A DNA stretch of 8,033 bases from Chlamydiia bacterium (GTDB lineage: Bacteria; Chlamydiota; Chlamydiia; Chlamydiales; FEN-1388), in assembly GCA_003170575.1 (NCBI GenBank), contig PMZB01000178.1, positions 1-8,033 on the forward strand. The letters run 5' to 3'. Under the pieces are notes generated by a model that made no database searches, was not told the DNA's origin, and was given only the letters and a program-made list of their open reading frames with translations. Positions 1 to 6,735 of the stretch are shown in pieces. Within the stretch, counting starts at the first letter, position 1. Each line of letters begins with the position of its first letter. The translations under genes were made by a program, and so were the position numbers.

Positions 1-19
1 AATAAATACCGACGGCTCC

Positions 20-1138
20 ATGAATCTAAACGCACTTTTCGATACAACACTCTTTGCAAAAGGATGTGCGGATCCAGAGTCGTTTACAACTCCATTAACG
101 AAAGAGGTTGTGCAGCAAAAGATTAAAGACCTTGGCACCGAACTCATTCGCAGAAATTTCCCTATTCAGCCCTGTTTTATTTTTCCTTTATTAAGAGTGA
201 AAAAGAACGATCCAAAGCCCATCCAACATGAGGAGCACGCATACACTCTCTTTTTCAAAGAAGAAAATAGTGATCTCTACCTCCAAACATTTGTCTTCAC
301 AAAAAAAACAACTTCAAAAAATGTATCCTTTGAATTTTACTACCGAATCGACTGGACCAATCACCCAGACCTGACACAACGAGGGAAGGAAAATCCTCAT
401 CAGTTCCCACACGTCCACTTTATGCAGGAAAAAAAAGGGAAGGGAAAATCCCCTTCAACTTCTCCATCAGAACAGATGAGAATAGAGCTCGTATTTAATC
501 AAACCATGCAATTGAGCATCCAAGGCCAACTAAAATATCAGCAGGAAATAACTGAGAAGATGAGCCTTCTTGCCAACGACAGCAAAAAGATTAAATCTTT
601 AATGATGACCGGGACTCTTCCCGATATCCCTGAGGAATTGTATACCCCACAATTACGCCAAGCAGGCCCTGTCCACAAAAACTACATTCCTGAGACAACT
701 TCTCAGGCCGCACACGCGATTACCCTTCTTGTTCAAGGCAGAAAAGAAAATGGGTTTGACCCATATAGACGCACATATTTCTTTAGAAGAGTGCTGGCAG
801 ATCAAGATTCAAAAGAAACTCGACTCACGCATACAATAGAATGGACAAACCACAGAAGAGGCGATACGCGCTTTCCTCATGTGGTTGAGTGGAAGGATGG
901 AGTTGCCATGAGAGCAGGCGATGGTAAAAGTTGTGGAAGACCTCATACGCCTAAAGACTTTGTTCTAGAATCCGTCCCTGATGTGCCTCAAGGATCAAGC
1001 ACAGCAGATGAAGCCACGAGTACCCAAAGCTGTGACAGGCCCCCAACAGTTCTAGAATCCACTCCTGATGTACCCCAAAGACCAAGCACACCCTTTGAGG
1101 AGATAACTGATGATACAAGCGCTCAAGGTGAGTGCTGA
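20..1138 (+). CDS. Unrecognised protein with duplicated WTNH/FPHV domain (possibly 5'-partial)
   Basis: I do not recognise this 372-residue protein as a named family. It contains two divergent copies of a domain of about 65 residues. Copy 1 (residues about 71-137) has HAYTL at 73-77, DWTNH at 111-115 and FPHVH at 129-133. Copy 2 (about 230-294) has HAITL at 232-236, EWTNH at 274-278 and FPHV at 285-288. Between them lies a basic, Ser/Pro-containing, probably helical linker (138-225). The tail (304-357) carries a degenerate repeat of VLESxPDVPQ. There is no signal peptide or membrane segment. The Trp/Asn/His then Phe-Pro-His pattern loosely recalls the DUF6516/TumE-type toxin signature, but I treat that only as a lead. 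The start is uncertain: the ATG at 20 has no convincing Shine-Dalgarno site (GACGGCTCC precedes it), and the frame stays open to the left window edge, so the true start may lie outside. The DUF4116 gene follows after 33 bp on the same strand, suggesting co-transcription. Confidence 0.8.
   Translation: MNLNALFDTTLFAKGCADPESFTTPLTKEVVQQKIKDLGTELIRRNFPIQPCFIFPLLRVKKNDPKPIQHEEHAYTLFFKEENSDLYLQTFVFTKKTTSKNVSFEFYYRIDWTNHPDLTQRGKENPHQFPHVHFMQEKKGKGKSPSTSPSEQMRIELVFNQTMQLSIQGQLKYQQEITEKMSLLANDSKKIKSLMMTGTLPDIPEELYTPQLRQAGPVHKNYIPETTSQAAHAITLLVQGRKENGFDPYRRTYFFRRVLADQDSKETRLTHTIEWTNHRRGDTRFPHVVEWKDGVAMRAGDGKSCGRPHTPKDFVLESVPDVPQGSSTADEATSTQSCDRPPTVLESTPDVPQRPSTPFEEITDDTSAQGEC
230..901 (+). repeat. Divergent internal domain duplication in the first gene
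   Basis: Bases 230-430 (residues 71-137) and 707-901 (residues 230-294) encode two copies of the same domain. Shared residues include HAxTL at the start, [IV]-[DE]-W-T-N-H near the end and F-P-H-V after a gap of 13 residues in copy 1 and 6 in copy 2. The similarity is visible only at protein level, so the duplication is old. Confidence 0.75.
929..1090 (+). repeat. Short tandem repeat encoding a Pro/Ser/Thr-rich tail
   Basis: Unit 1 (929-1003) and unit 2 (1028-1090) both encode SCxRPxT, then VLESxPDVPQ, then a Ser-Thr ending. The 12-base string GTTCTAGAATCC is identical at 962-973 and 1049-1060, and the DNA on either side is also similar, so this duplication is recent compared with the domain duplication upstream. 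Unit 2 lacks about four codons of unit 1 in the PHTPKDF segment. The encoded tail is probably disordered. Confidence 0.75.
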
Positions 1139-1142
1139 TATT

Positions 1143-1156
1143 TATAACAAGTTATA
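1143..1156. repeat. Small AT-rich inverted repeat between genes 1 and 2
   Basis: TATAAC (1143-1148) and GTTATA (1151-1156) form a perfect 6-bp inverted repeat with a 2-base spacer, four bases after the stop of the first gene. There is no following T-run and the stem is weak, so it is not a convincing terminator. It could be chance in AT-rich DNA, a weak -10-like element or a small operator. Confidence 0.3.
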
Positions 1157-1161
1157 CAAAT

Positions 1162-1165
1162 AGGA
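1162..1165 (+). promoter_or_regulatory. Ribosome binding site of the DUF4116 gene
   Basis: AGGA lies six bases before the ATG at 1172. The spacer is a run of A, and the site supports this start over later in-frame ATGs. Confidence 0.7.
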
Positions 1166-1171
1166 AAAAAA

Positions 1172-2356
1172 ATGGGAATAGAAAGTTTATACGGAACTCC
1201 ACCCAGGGGATTTGACCCAGACGATCTCTCTGAGGATATGAGGACATGCGCGTATGCAGACAGATTCGCACCAAACGCGCTGCTCATTCCAAACCTTTCT
1301 TTAGCCAATGCTCCAAAAGAGTGGCTTGAGAGCAAACGCTTCATTTTATATATGCTACGCAAAAATGGAGAAGAATACTCTCTTCTACCCTCTGAATCTC
1401 GATCCGACCTCACTATCCTAAAAACTGCACTTACATATCTCCTTCTTTTTGCCCCCGCAAAAATATCTTCTCTTTGGCCCTCTTTTCCGCAAGAGCGCAG
1501 AGATGAAGCCGTAAATTTTCTTCAGGCATTACAAAGCCACAGGATCACACAGGCGGCACGTGAAGCCTGGGTCCAATTCGGGTTGGGAGTTTTAGGGACA
1601 GACTTTTGGTCTGACCCTACCATTCGCCCAATCATATTGGAACAAAGGCAATGGGTAATAGAAGGACCGGATCAAGCGAGTCTTGTCAATATACGAACCA
1701 TCATGGAGGTAGAGGTTCAAAAAAATGGGCTTTTACTCCAGATTTGTCCAGATGAATTAAGAGCTGACCCATCCTTTGTCAAACTTGCAGTCAGCCAAAA
1801 TGGAGAGGCTCTTCAATATGCCCTGGAACCTGCTCGATCAAACATGGATGTGAATCTGACAGCTATAGGCCAAACCTTTAAGGCCTTGCAATATGTTCCA
1901 ACAGCCTTGCGCATGAACAATCAATTTTTATCAGAAGCTATAAAAAGAGCTCTTCTCAATGATCCTACAGCTGAGGCGTTCATTATGGATTGTATCCCCC
2001 CGGAAAAATTCCTTGACGATGCCTTTGCCCCTTTAGTTTTGCCCCTGCTGCCTAAATTACTTCCACGATTTTCAGAAAACGTTCGGGCTAATAAAGCATT
2101 GGTTCTCCCAGTTCTCGCGAAAATAGGAGGGTATTTATCCTGGGTTTCAGAGCAACTCAAATTGGATACTGAGGTTTATTTAACAGCTATTCAAAACGAT
2201 ACAAGTGCATATTACTCTATTCCCAAATCTGTGCTCGAAGATCCTGCAGCAGTTTGCACAATCGTTGCTGCAAATAAAAATGTCTATGATCTCCTACCCC
2301 CAAAGTGGCAGAAAGACCTTAGAGTGATGATCGCAGCAGGGAGAATCTTAGACTGA
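1172..2356 (+). CDS. DUF4116-like helical repeat protein
   Basis: This 394-residue protein contains several units matching the DUF4116 pattern, in which a helix ending in a Gly- or Asn-containing turn is followed by an (L)xxxx(P)xxLRxD stretch and the next helix. Units I can see are at about 53-85 (LRKNGEEYSLLPSESRSD), 177-206 (VQKNGLLLQICPDELRAD), 200-226 (SQNGEALQYALEPAR), 226-250 (FKALQYVPTALR), 304-333 and 332-375. The LRADP step and the xNGxxLQ core are the clearest. The function of DUF4116 is unknown; the repeats occur in environmental chlamydiae, protists and large DNA viruses. There is no signal peptide. Residues 280-300 are Leu/Pro-rich but look like a buried helix, not a membrane span. 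The start is supported by AGGA six bases upstream. The gene lies 33 bp after the preceding gene and its last 9 bp overlap the end of the convergent 1022-codon gene. An interaction scaffold or secreted effector is plausible but inferred. Confidence 0.85.
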   Translation: MGIESLYGTPPRGFDPDDLSEDMRTCAYADRFAPNALLIPNLSLANAPKEWLESKRFILYMLRKNGEEYSLLPSESRSDLTILKTALTYLLLFAPAKISSLWPSFPQERRDEAVNFLQALQSHRITQAAREAWVQFGLGVLGTDFWSDPTIRPIILEQRQWVIEGPDQASLVNIRTIMEVEVQKNGLLLQICPDELRADPSFVKLAVSQNGEALQYALEPARSNMDVNLTAIGQTFKALQYVPTALRMNNQFLSEAIKRALLNDPTAEAFIMDCIPPEKFLDDAFAPLVLPLLPKLLPRFSENVRANKALVLPVLAKIGGYLSWVSEQLKLDTEVYLTAIQNDTSAYYSIPKSVLEDPAAVCTIVAANKNVYDLLPPKWQKDLRVMIAAGRILD

Positions 2357-5300
2357 ACCGTTACTTTCCGCATCCTTCAGCTTGCCTTCGAATTCCCATA
2401 TAAAAGAGTGAATGTTCCGAGGCAATAAGTGCTGGTATTTTGGGTGCGAAAATATTTCTGTTCGAACGCGCTCTCCAGCTTTATCACAAAAAATAACCAC
2501 ATTGAAGATTGCCCGTGTTGTATGGTTCACAGTTGTAGTAGCCTCGAACCTTTCCTCAACCTGTTCAACCACAACTGCATGCTGAATAGCAAAACCATCG
2601 GCTTCCTGAACTATCGAAGAATAAATATATGGTCTATAAACTGAGCCATCATCCTTTTTAATACGTTCAATCACATCGTCGATAAGGTTTTTGAGATAGG
2701 ATCGATCCACTACAAGATGCATTATTTTTTGTATGATAGGCGAGATATCTCCTGGTTGTTCCAACTGTTCATTGAGAAGATCTACATACATTCCCGTGAA
2801 ACCAAGCGCATGACTGAGAACAGGCATAACTGTTCTCTGAGGCTCTTCCCCGTCAGCACTTTTTAACCAAAAACCGCTGAGAGATTGTTTGATATGATCA
2901 ACTGCCTCTTTCTTTACCCCTTGACATTGCAAGGCCGTAAGGTTCGTACCAATATGACAAAGTCTATCCCTCTTAAACGTGAACTCTGTTTCCAAATCAA
3001 TATAATCAGGGCCTACTTTCGGATCATCTGGGGGAAGTTCTATCACTTTCAAGACTTTTACTTTTCGGGTCATGAGGTAAAAATCATCCCCTAGTTCGAT
3101 ACTTAGTGGGCCCTCTAAAAACCTCCACTTCATTCCTTTTTCGGCCGGTAAAAAAGATTCACATGCATTAATAGCTATTGAGGAAACACCCAGCACCACT
3201 TGGGCTGCAGCTAGCCCAAGATTAGAAAAAAATTGCATTTTGGGATGGTGGGTTGAAGTTATCCACGCAAGTGGATCTTCTTTGAGTTTTGTTCGAGTTT
3301 CCTCATCAACTCCACCAATTTTCTCACAAAGAATATCAAACACCCTGTAAAAATCTTCCTCTGAAGGAGCGGTACTTGAACCTTCGGCCAACTTTTGGGC
3401 TTCCTGCGCATCCTTCTCTGATCCTTGCGTGCCCTTAATTTCCAACTTCTTAATTATTCGGTTGAAATCCGCTTTAAAAACCTCATACATATTAGGCCGA
3501 GCAAATTCACTGGCGATAGAGCGAGCAGGAGAGAACATCCATTCTGCAGTAAAATCAGTTGGGCAAATAGGCAGATGCGGCAAACGATAGACCTCATTCA
3601 CAAACGATGGAGAGCTCTTTGCTGACAAAAATGTACCATCATCTTGCAACTCCACAAGTAAGTTCCAACCTATTTGCGGCCTTTTCTGGGGATATGCGCG
3701 TTCATAATGGTCGAGGCACGTATCAAAAAGCGTTGAATTTATTCCACGAAAAATAGAGACCTGAGCTGGTTTCACAGTCACTTCTCCGCCCATTATGTGA
3801 TGAATCCACTTTCCTCCATAGAAGGAAGCTAGATAACCACCCATAGGAGATATGATCTCTGGCCTTTGCAACACTGCAAGACTCCTATTTATAGATTCAG
3901 GTACTGTAGGCGAATGATTAAAGAATATTCGTTCCTCAGGCTTCAACTCCTTCCCAGGCAAAAGTTCCCTTCCTACAAGAGGCGTAAGGGGTATAAAAGA
4001 CGCATCAATTTTGCATTCCTTCTCTTCTGCAGCTGTGCACTCATAGGCCCACGTATCTTCAATGGTTTGTACGGGGGTTGTTGTTTTGAACTTTTGTTTA
4101 TGCGGACTAAGCGAGATCTTTATCGGTTTCCCCTCAGTATTGAGAGCGGTCTTTATAACCCATACCTTTCGTTTTGATCCTGCCTTGCCTTCCACAATAC
4201 TGGTAACATTGTCTGCTCCTGGTCCTGGTGAAATAATTACTTCCGTCTTTTTCGGAGTTGTAAAAGAAGTGCATGTATGCAAAAAGGCAGGACTTGCAGC
4301 CACAAAAATCCCTTGTAGACGGCGCGCCAGTGGGTCTTCCCCCTTGATCCAAACCTTAAGTTGCTCTCTATCCTTTAAGTACTCAGGAGCATGAAAGGCG
4401 CGAAGAAGATCATCAATTTTTTGCCTCGGTCCTCCTCCTTCTGGATTGAGCAGCGTAAAGGTCTGCCCTTTTTTCCCTAAAAATGAATCAACAATCGTAT
4501 CCATGTCAGGGCAACGAAAGGCAAAGGAAGCTATTTCTGCTCGAGAAAAGACTTTTCTTCCAGTCAAAAGCGCTCTCAAGTTTTCCCCGCTCACAGCACT
4601 ACCTGGAGGCAGTTTGATGGGGTGTATTGGGGGCGCAAGTTCCATGCAGCAAAGCTCTCCCTCTTCATTAATACATGTGGTGAGATTCCAAGAGAAACCT
4701 CTTTCCTCACTCCAACTTGATCGCACCCTACATTGCACTGCAACAGGATCAATCGGATAAAAAAAGGTTTGCGTCTCGTGGCGCCACTGCATATTGGGCA
4801 AAGGGCCCACCCATGCTTCGATAGCATGTGCCACTTCTTGAACCAATGAGGGATGAAAACTCAAAATCACACTTCGAAGCCTTTTTACTTCTGGCAAACG
4901 ACTCACAGAGGTTTGAAGGATGGAAAGAACGTCTTCCACATTTCCAAGCCAATCCAACACAAAACTATCTTTCATGCTGAACTCTTTAAAACAAGAGAAA
5001 ATCTCACCCAATGGATTCGACTGCATATCGGAAAAAAATGGCCTCGCAGCTTCCTCAATGGAAAGAGAAAGAAGCCTGCTTCCGACTCGATAACAAGGAA
5101 GAATTTTCTCAATGGCACTGAGGATTCGTTTCTTTGCTTCAAAAGACTCATTTCCAAGTCGCTTGACAAGAAAACCACCTTCGTCAGTTTGAGGAGCTCT
5201 CCCTTCCCACAAATACTCATGCAACTCTTGAAGAGCTCCTGCACAAATCTCTAGTTTCTTTAAAGCAGAGCCTTCCTCATCTTCACCTGCAACGAAAGTG

Positions 5301-5416
5301 ATTTTCTGATTACCGCCATCAGCTGATAGCGGAACACGAGAATACGTAGCACGTGCCGTTTGTTCCAGAAATGAAACAAACGTTGCCGCAAAGGATCTCA
5401 CCTGACATTCCGCCAT
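2348..5416 (-). CDS. Large unrecognised protein (1022 residues)
   Basis: A single uninterrupted frame of 1022 codons begins with ATG (complement of 5414-5416), preceded by a perfect AGGAGG four bases upstream, so the start is secure. I do not recognise a catalytic domain. The N-terminal 200 residues look mainly helical. The region of about 210-640 is mixed, with many aromatic and beta-prone stretches. A charged, Ala/Ser/Glu-rich linker spans about 662-686 (GTQGSEKDAQEAQ, then GSSTAPSEED). One hydrophobic segment (about 733-752, LGLAAAQVVLGVSSIAINAC) is long enough to cross a membrane but has few flanking charges, so it may equally be a buried helix. A recurring motif [WF]-x9-G-x8-[PS] appears at 243-262, 419-438, 584-603 and 971-990. 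There is no signal peptide. The EGKAGSKRK stretch near 409 is not a Walker A site. The gene is divergent from the Sel1 gene and convergent with the DUF4116 gene. Given its neighbours, an effector or lineage-specific protein is possible, but nothing in the sequence proves it. Confidence 0.85.
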   Translation of the reverse strand: MAECQVRSFAATFVSFLEQTARATYSRVPLSADGGNQKITFVAGEDEEGSALKKLEICAGALQELHEYLWEGRAPQTDEGGFLVKRLGNESFEAKKRILSAIEKILPCYRVGSRLLSLSIEEAARPFFSDMQSNPLGEIFSCFKEFSMKDSFVLDWLGNVEDVLSILQTSVSRLPEVKRLRSVILSFHPSLVQEVAHAIEAWVGPLPNMQWRHETQTFFYPIDPVAVQCRVRSSWSEERGFSWNLTTCINEEGELCCMELAPPIHPIKLPPGSAVSGENLRALLTGRKVFSRAEIASFAFRCPDMDTIVDSFLGKKGQTFTLLNPEGGGPRQKIDDLLRAFHAPEYLKDREQLKVWIKGEDPLARRLQGIFVAASPAFLHTCTSFTTPKKTEVIISPGPGADNVTSIVEGKAGSKRKVWVIKTALNTEGKPIKISLSPHKQKFKTTTPVQTIEDTWAYECTAAEEKECKIDASFIPLTPLVGRELLPGKELKPEERIFFNHSPTVPESINRSLAVLQRPEIISPMGGYLASFYGGKWIHHIMGGEVTVKPAQVSIFRGINSTLFDTCLDHYERAYPQKRPQIGWNLLVELQDDGTFLSAKSSPSFVNEVYRLPHLPICPTDFTAEWMFSPARSIASEFARPNMYEVFKADFNRIIKKLEIKGTQGSEKDAQEAQKLAEGSSTAPSEEDFYRVFDILCEKIGGVDEETRTKLKEDPLAWITSTHHPKMQFFSNLGLAAAQVVLGVSSIAINACESFLPAEKGMKWRFLEGPLSIELGDDFYLMTRKVKVLKVIELPPDDPKVGPDYIDLETEFTFKRDRLCHIGTNLTALQCQGVKKEAVDHIKQSLSGFWLKSADGEEPQRTVMPVLSHALGFTGMYVDLLNEQLEQPGDISPIIQKIMHLVVDRSYLKNLIDDVIERIKKDDGSVYRPYIYSSIVQEADGFAIQHAVVVEQVEERFEATTTVNHTTRAIFNVVIFCDKAGERVRTEIFSHPKYQHLLPRNIHSFIWEFEGKLKDAESNGSV

Positions 5417-5420
5417 TGTT

Positions 5421-5426
5421 CCTCCT
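5421..5426 (-). promoter_or_regulatory. Strong ribosome binding site of the 1022-codon gene
   Basis: On the minus strand AGGAGG stands four bases before the ATG. It is the strongest Shine-Dalgarno match in the window and fixes the start at 5416. Confidence 0.85.
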
Positions 5427-5431
5427 AAAAG

Positions 5432-5461
5432 AATAAAAAGTGACTATTTGCTTAAGATCAA
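5432..5461 (-). promoter_or_regulatory. Weak candidate promoter for the 1022-codon gene
   Basis: Read on the minus strand, TTGATC (complement of 5456-5461) and TTTATT (complement of 5432-5437) are separated by 18 bases and lie directly upstream of the ribosome binding site. The -10 match is poor, so this is only a candidate. Other AT-rich hexamers in the same 159-bp gap could serve. Confidence 0.2.
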
Positions 5462-5523
5462 ACCAAAGAATGCTAACAAACTTTTGTCTCGAAGAGCAAG
5501 GGAATAAATATTGTTAATTAATT

Positions 5524-5552
5524 CCTACTATTTCATTATTGTAGGCTAATAT
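5524..5552 (+). promoter_or_regulatory. Candidate promoter/operator of the Sel1 gene
   Basis: TAATAT (5547-5552) is a reasonable -10 hexamer 23 bases before the ATG, but no good -35 hexamer stands 16-18 bases upstream. Just before it an inverted repeat, CCTAC (5524-5528) and GTAGG (5541-5545), spans the position of the -35 and the spacer. A poor -35 combined with a dyad in the spacer could mean activator or repressor control, but the arms are only 5 bp. Confidence 0.3.
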
Positions 5553-5561
5553 AACAAAAAC

Positions 5562-5566
5562 AAAGG
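5562..5566 (+). promoter_or_regulatory. Ribosome binding site of the Sel1 gene
   Basis: AAAGG ends nine bases before the ATG at 5576. It is a moderate match with slightly long spacing. No better start lies nearby. Confidence 0.5.
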
Positions 5567-5575
5567 TAAGATTTT

Positions 5576-6577
5576 ATGGCAACCGTTTCTGCAGTAGAAA
5601 GTCAGACAGATAGATTTGATTGTGAAAAAACTTTTGAGAAAGCTTCAGAAGTATATAAGAGGGGTAATTATCCCCAAGCAATACCACTGCTGGAACAAGG
5701 TTGTGTCCACCATCATGCGCCTTCGATTGGCTTGCTTGGGAGGTGCTACCTCACCGGTTCCGGCATGCCGCAAGATTGCAAGAAGGGTTTTGAGCTGTCT
5801 CAGGAGGCTGCTCACCTTGGCAACGTTAGAGCAATTACCAATCTTGCCCATTGTTATCTTCAAGGCATGGGCGTTAAAGAAGACCCGAACAAAGCTACTG
5901 TATTGCTTCAGCAGGCAGCTGACCAAAATGACTCGGAAGCAACGTACGAACTTGCTTGTTGTTATGAGTGCGGGAGAGGGACAAAGAAAGATGTAGGTCG
6001 GGCAATTAGTTTGTTCCGAAAAGCTGCTGAACTACACGATTCCGACGCAATGATCCTGCTTGGCTACTATTATGAAACGGGAGAAGAAGGTCTTCCAAAG
6101 AATATGGAAAAAGCAGCTCAATGGTACCAAAAAGCAGCAGACTTAGACGATGCTAATGGATTAAATCTCCTTTCACGATGCTACAAACATGGGCTGGGCG
6201 TTCCTCAGAATGAAGCAGAAGCCAAAAGGCTCCGTGCAAAAGCAGCAGATCTAGGGAATGCACTTGCAATTGAGAATGAAGGACAGAGCTATCTCTCTAC
6301 TGAGATATCGCTGCGTGCCGGAGAAAAGATAGAAGTGCCCACAGGTCCTGAAAAAATACGGGATCGAAGGGAAGCTAGTAGGCACTTCCTTCGAGCTGCA
6401 TATCTAGAAAGCTCGTCTGCCAAAATAAAATTTGAAAATTTACAGAATCATGTGTTTTCTCCTATCAGCACGGATGATAGACTATATGGAATCCTGCTGC
6501 AGGCTGGCTTCATAGGAAATGCACAACCGCCTCGAGACCCATGGACAATAAAGCGAGTAGCACAAGTGAGAATGTAA
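5576..6577 (+). CDS. Sel1-repeat (TPR-like) protein
   Basis: This 333-residue protein starts with a TPR-like helix pair (about 18-43, KASEVYKRGNYPQAIPLLEQ). Five Sel1 repeats of 36-37 residues follow at about 48-83, 84-119, 120-155, 156-192 and 193-228. They show the expected pattern of an xxLxxCYxxGxG core, then KD or KN, then a KAxxxxxKAA helix. Residues 229-280 form a degenerate sixth unit with an inserted charged loop, and 281-333 are outside the repeats. Cysteine occupies the same repeat position in units 1, 2, 3 and 5 (C57, C93, C129, C202). No signal peptide is seen. Sel1 repeats form right-handed superhelices that bind other proteins; in intracellular bacteria such proteins are often linked to host interaction. 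The stop at 6577 looks premature: protein-like sequence resumes at once in the +1-shifted frame and runs to 6713, so the ancestral product may have had 378 residues. The partner is unknown. Confidence 0.93.
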   Translation: MATVSAVESQTDRFDCEKTFEKASEVYKRGNYPQAIPLLEQGCVHHHAPSIGLLGRCYLTGSGMPQDCKKGFELSQEAAHLGNVRAITNLAHCYLQGMGVKEDPNKATVLLQQAADQNDSEATYELACCYECGRGTKKDVGRAISLFRKAAELHDSDAMILLGYYYETGEEGLPKNMEKAAQWYQKAADLDDANGLNLLSRCYKHGLGVPQNEAEAKRLRAKAADLGNALAIENEGQSYLSTEISLRAGEKIEVPTGPEKIRDRREASRHFLRAAYLESSSAKIKFENLQNHVFSPISTDDRLYGILLQAGFIGNAQPPRDPWTIKRVAQVRM

Positions 6578-6713
6578 TCGGTTGAACCAGATTCTGGATT
6601 CTATTCACTTTACATTTCTGGTTGATCATGATGGCAAGCTTATTCGACACAGAGATGGCACGCCTATTCCCTGGGATTTATGGCGGTCTCTGTCCTCAGA
6701 CAAGGACGTCTAA
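6578..6713 (+). other. Probable out-of-frame C-terminal continuation of the Sel1 gene
   Basis: After the TAA at 6575-6577 the original frame soon fills with stops. Removing one base (for example T6575) instead gives a continuous reading, ...AQVRM then NRLNQILDSIHFTFLVD, HDGKLIRHRDGTPIPWDLW and RSLSSDKDV, ending with TAA at 6711-6713. The joined protein would have 378 residues, and its end would overlap the stop of the convergent LRR gene by two bases, with no intergenic gap. Within this frame there is no ATG; TTG at 6582 could start a peptide of only 43 residues. A 45-codon open stretch can arise by chance (roughly one in eight to ten at random), so the case rests on composition and on the neat junction. 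It may be a real disabling frameshift, a programmed +1 shift at ATG-TAA, or a sequencing error. Confidence 0.5.
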
Positions 6714-6735
6714 CTCTTATAAGAATAACCGCCAT
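6680..6735. terminator. Nested inverted repeats at the convergent gene junction
   Basis: ATGGCGGT (6680-6687) pairs perfectly with ACCGCCAT (6728-6735). Inside are a second hairpin, GTCCT/AGGAC (6692-6696 and 6703-6707, 6-base loop), and the 10-bp palindrome TCTTATAAGA (6715-6724). The location, at the meeting point of two convergent genes, suits bidirectional termination. However, no T-run follows on either strand and the outer loop is 40 bases, so the call is weak. Confidence 0.25.

Noticed and set aside
301..436. Runs of eight A (301-308, 429-436) as phase-variation tracts
   Set aside because: Such short A-runs are expected in AT-rich lysine codons, and the frame is intact across both.
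1172..1189. Possible N-myristoylation site (MGIESL) on the DUF4116 protein
   Set aside because: The residue at position 6 is Leu, where the eukaryotic consensus needs a small residue such as Ser, Thr, Ala, Gly, Cys or Asn.
1123..1413. Minus-strand reading frame of 96 codons across the junction of genes 1 and 2
   Set aside because: It lies mostly antisense to the start of the DUF4116 gene, has no ribosome binding site and shows no recognisable protein features.
4162..4192. Walker A-like EGKAGSK stretch in the 1022-residue protein
   Set aside because: It does not fit GxxxxGK[ST], and no Walker B motif follows.
4853..5254. Plus-strand reading frame of 133 codons
   Set aside because: It is antisense inside the well-supported 1022-codon gene, and its composition is that of a shadow frame.
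5576..6577. Helicobacter-type cysteine-rich Sel1 protein (Hcp)
   Set aside because: Cysteines recur at one position per repeat, but the second cysteine needed for the disulfide in each repeat is missing and there is no signal peptide.
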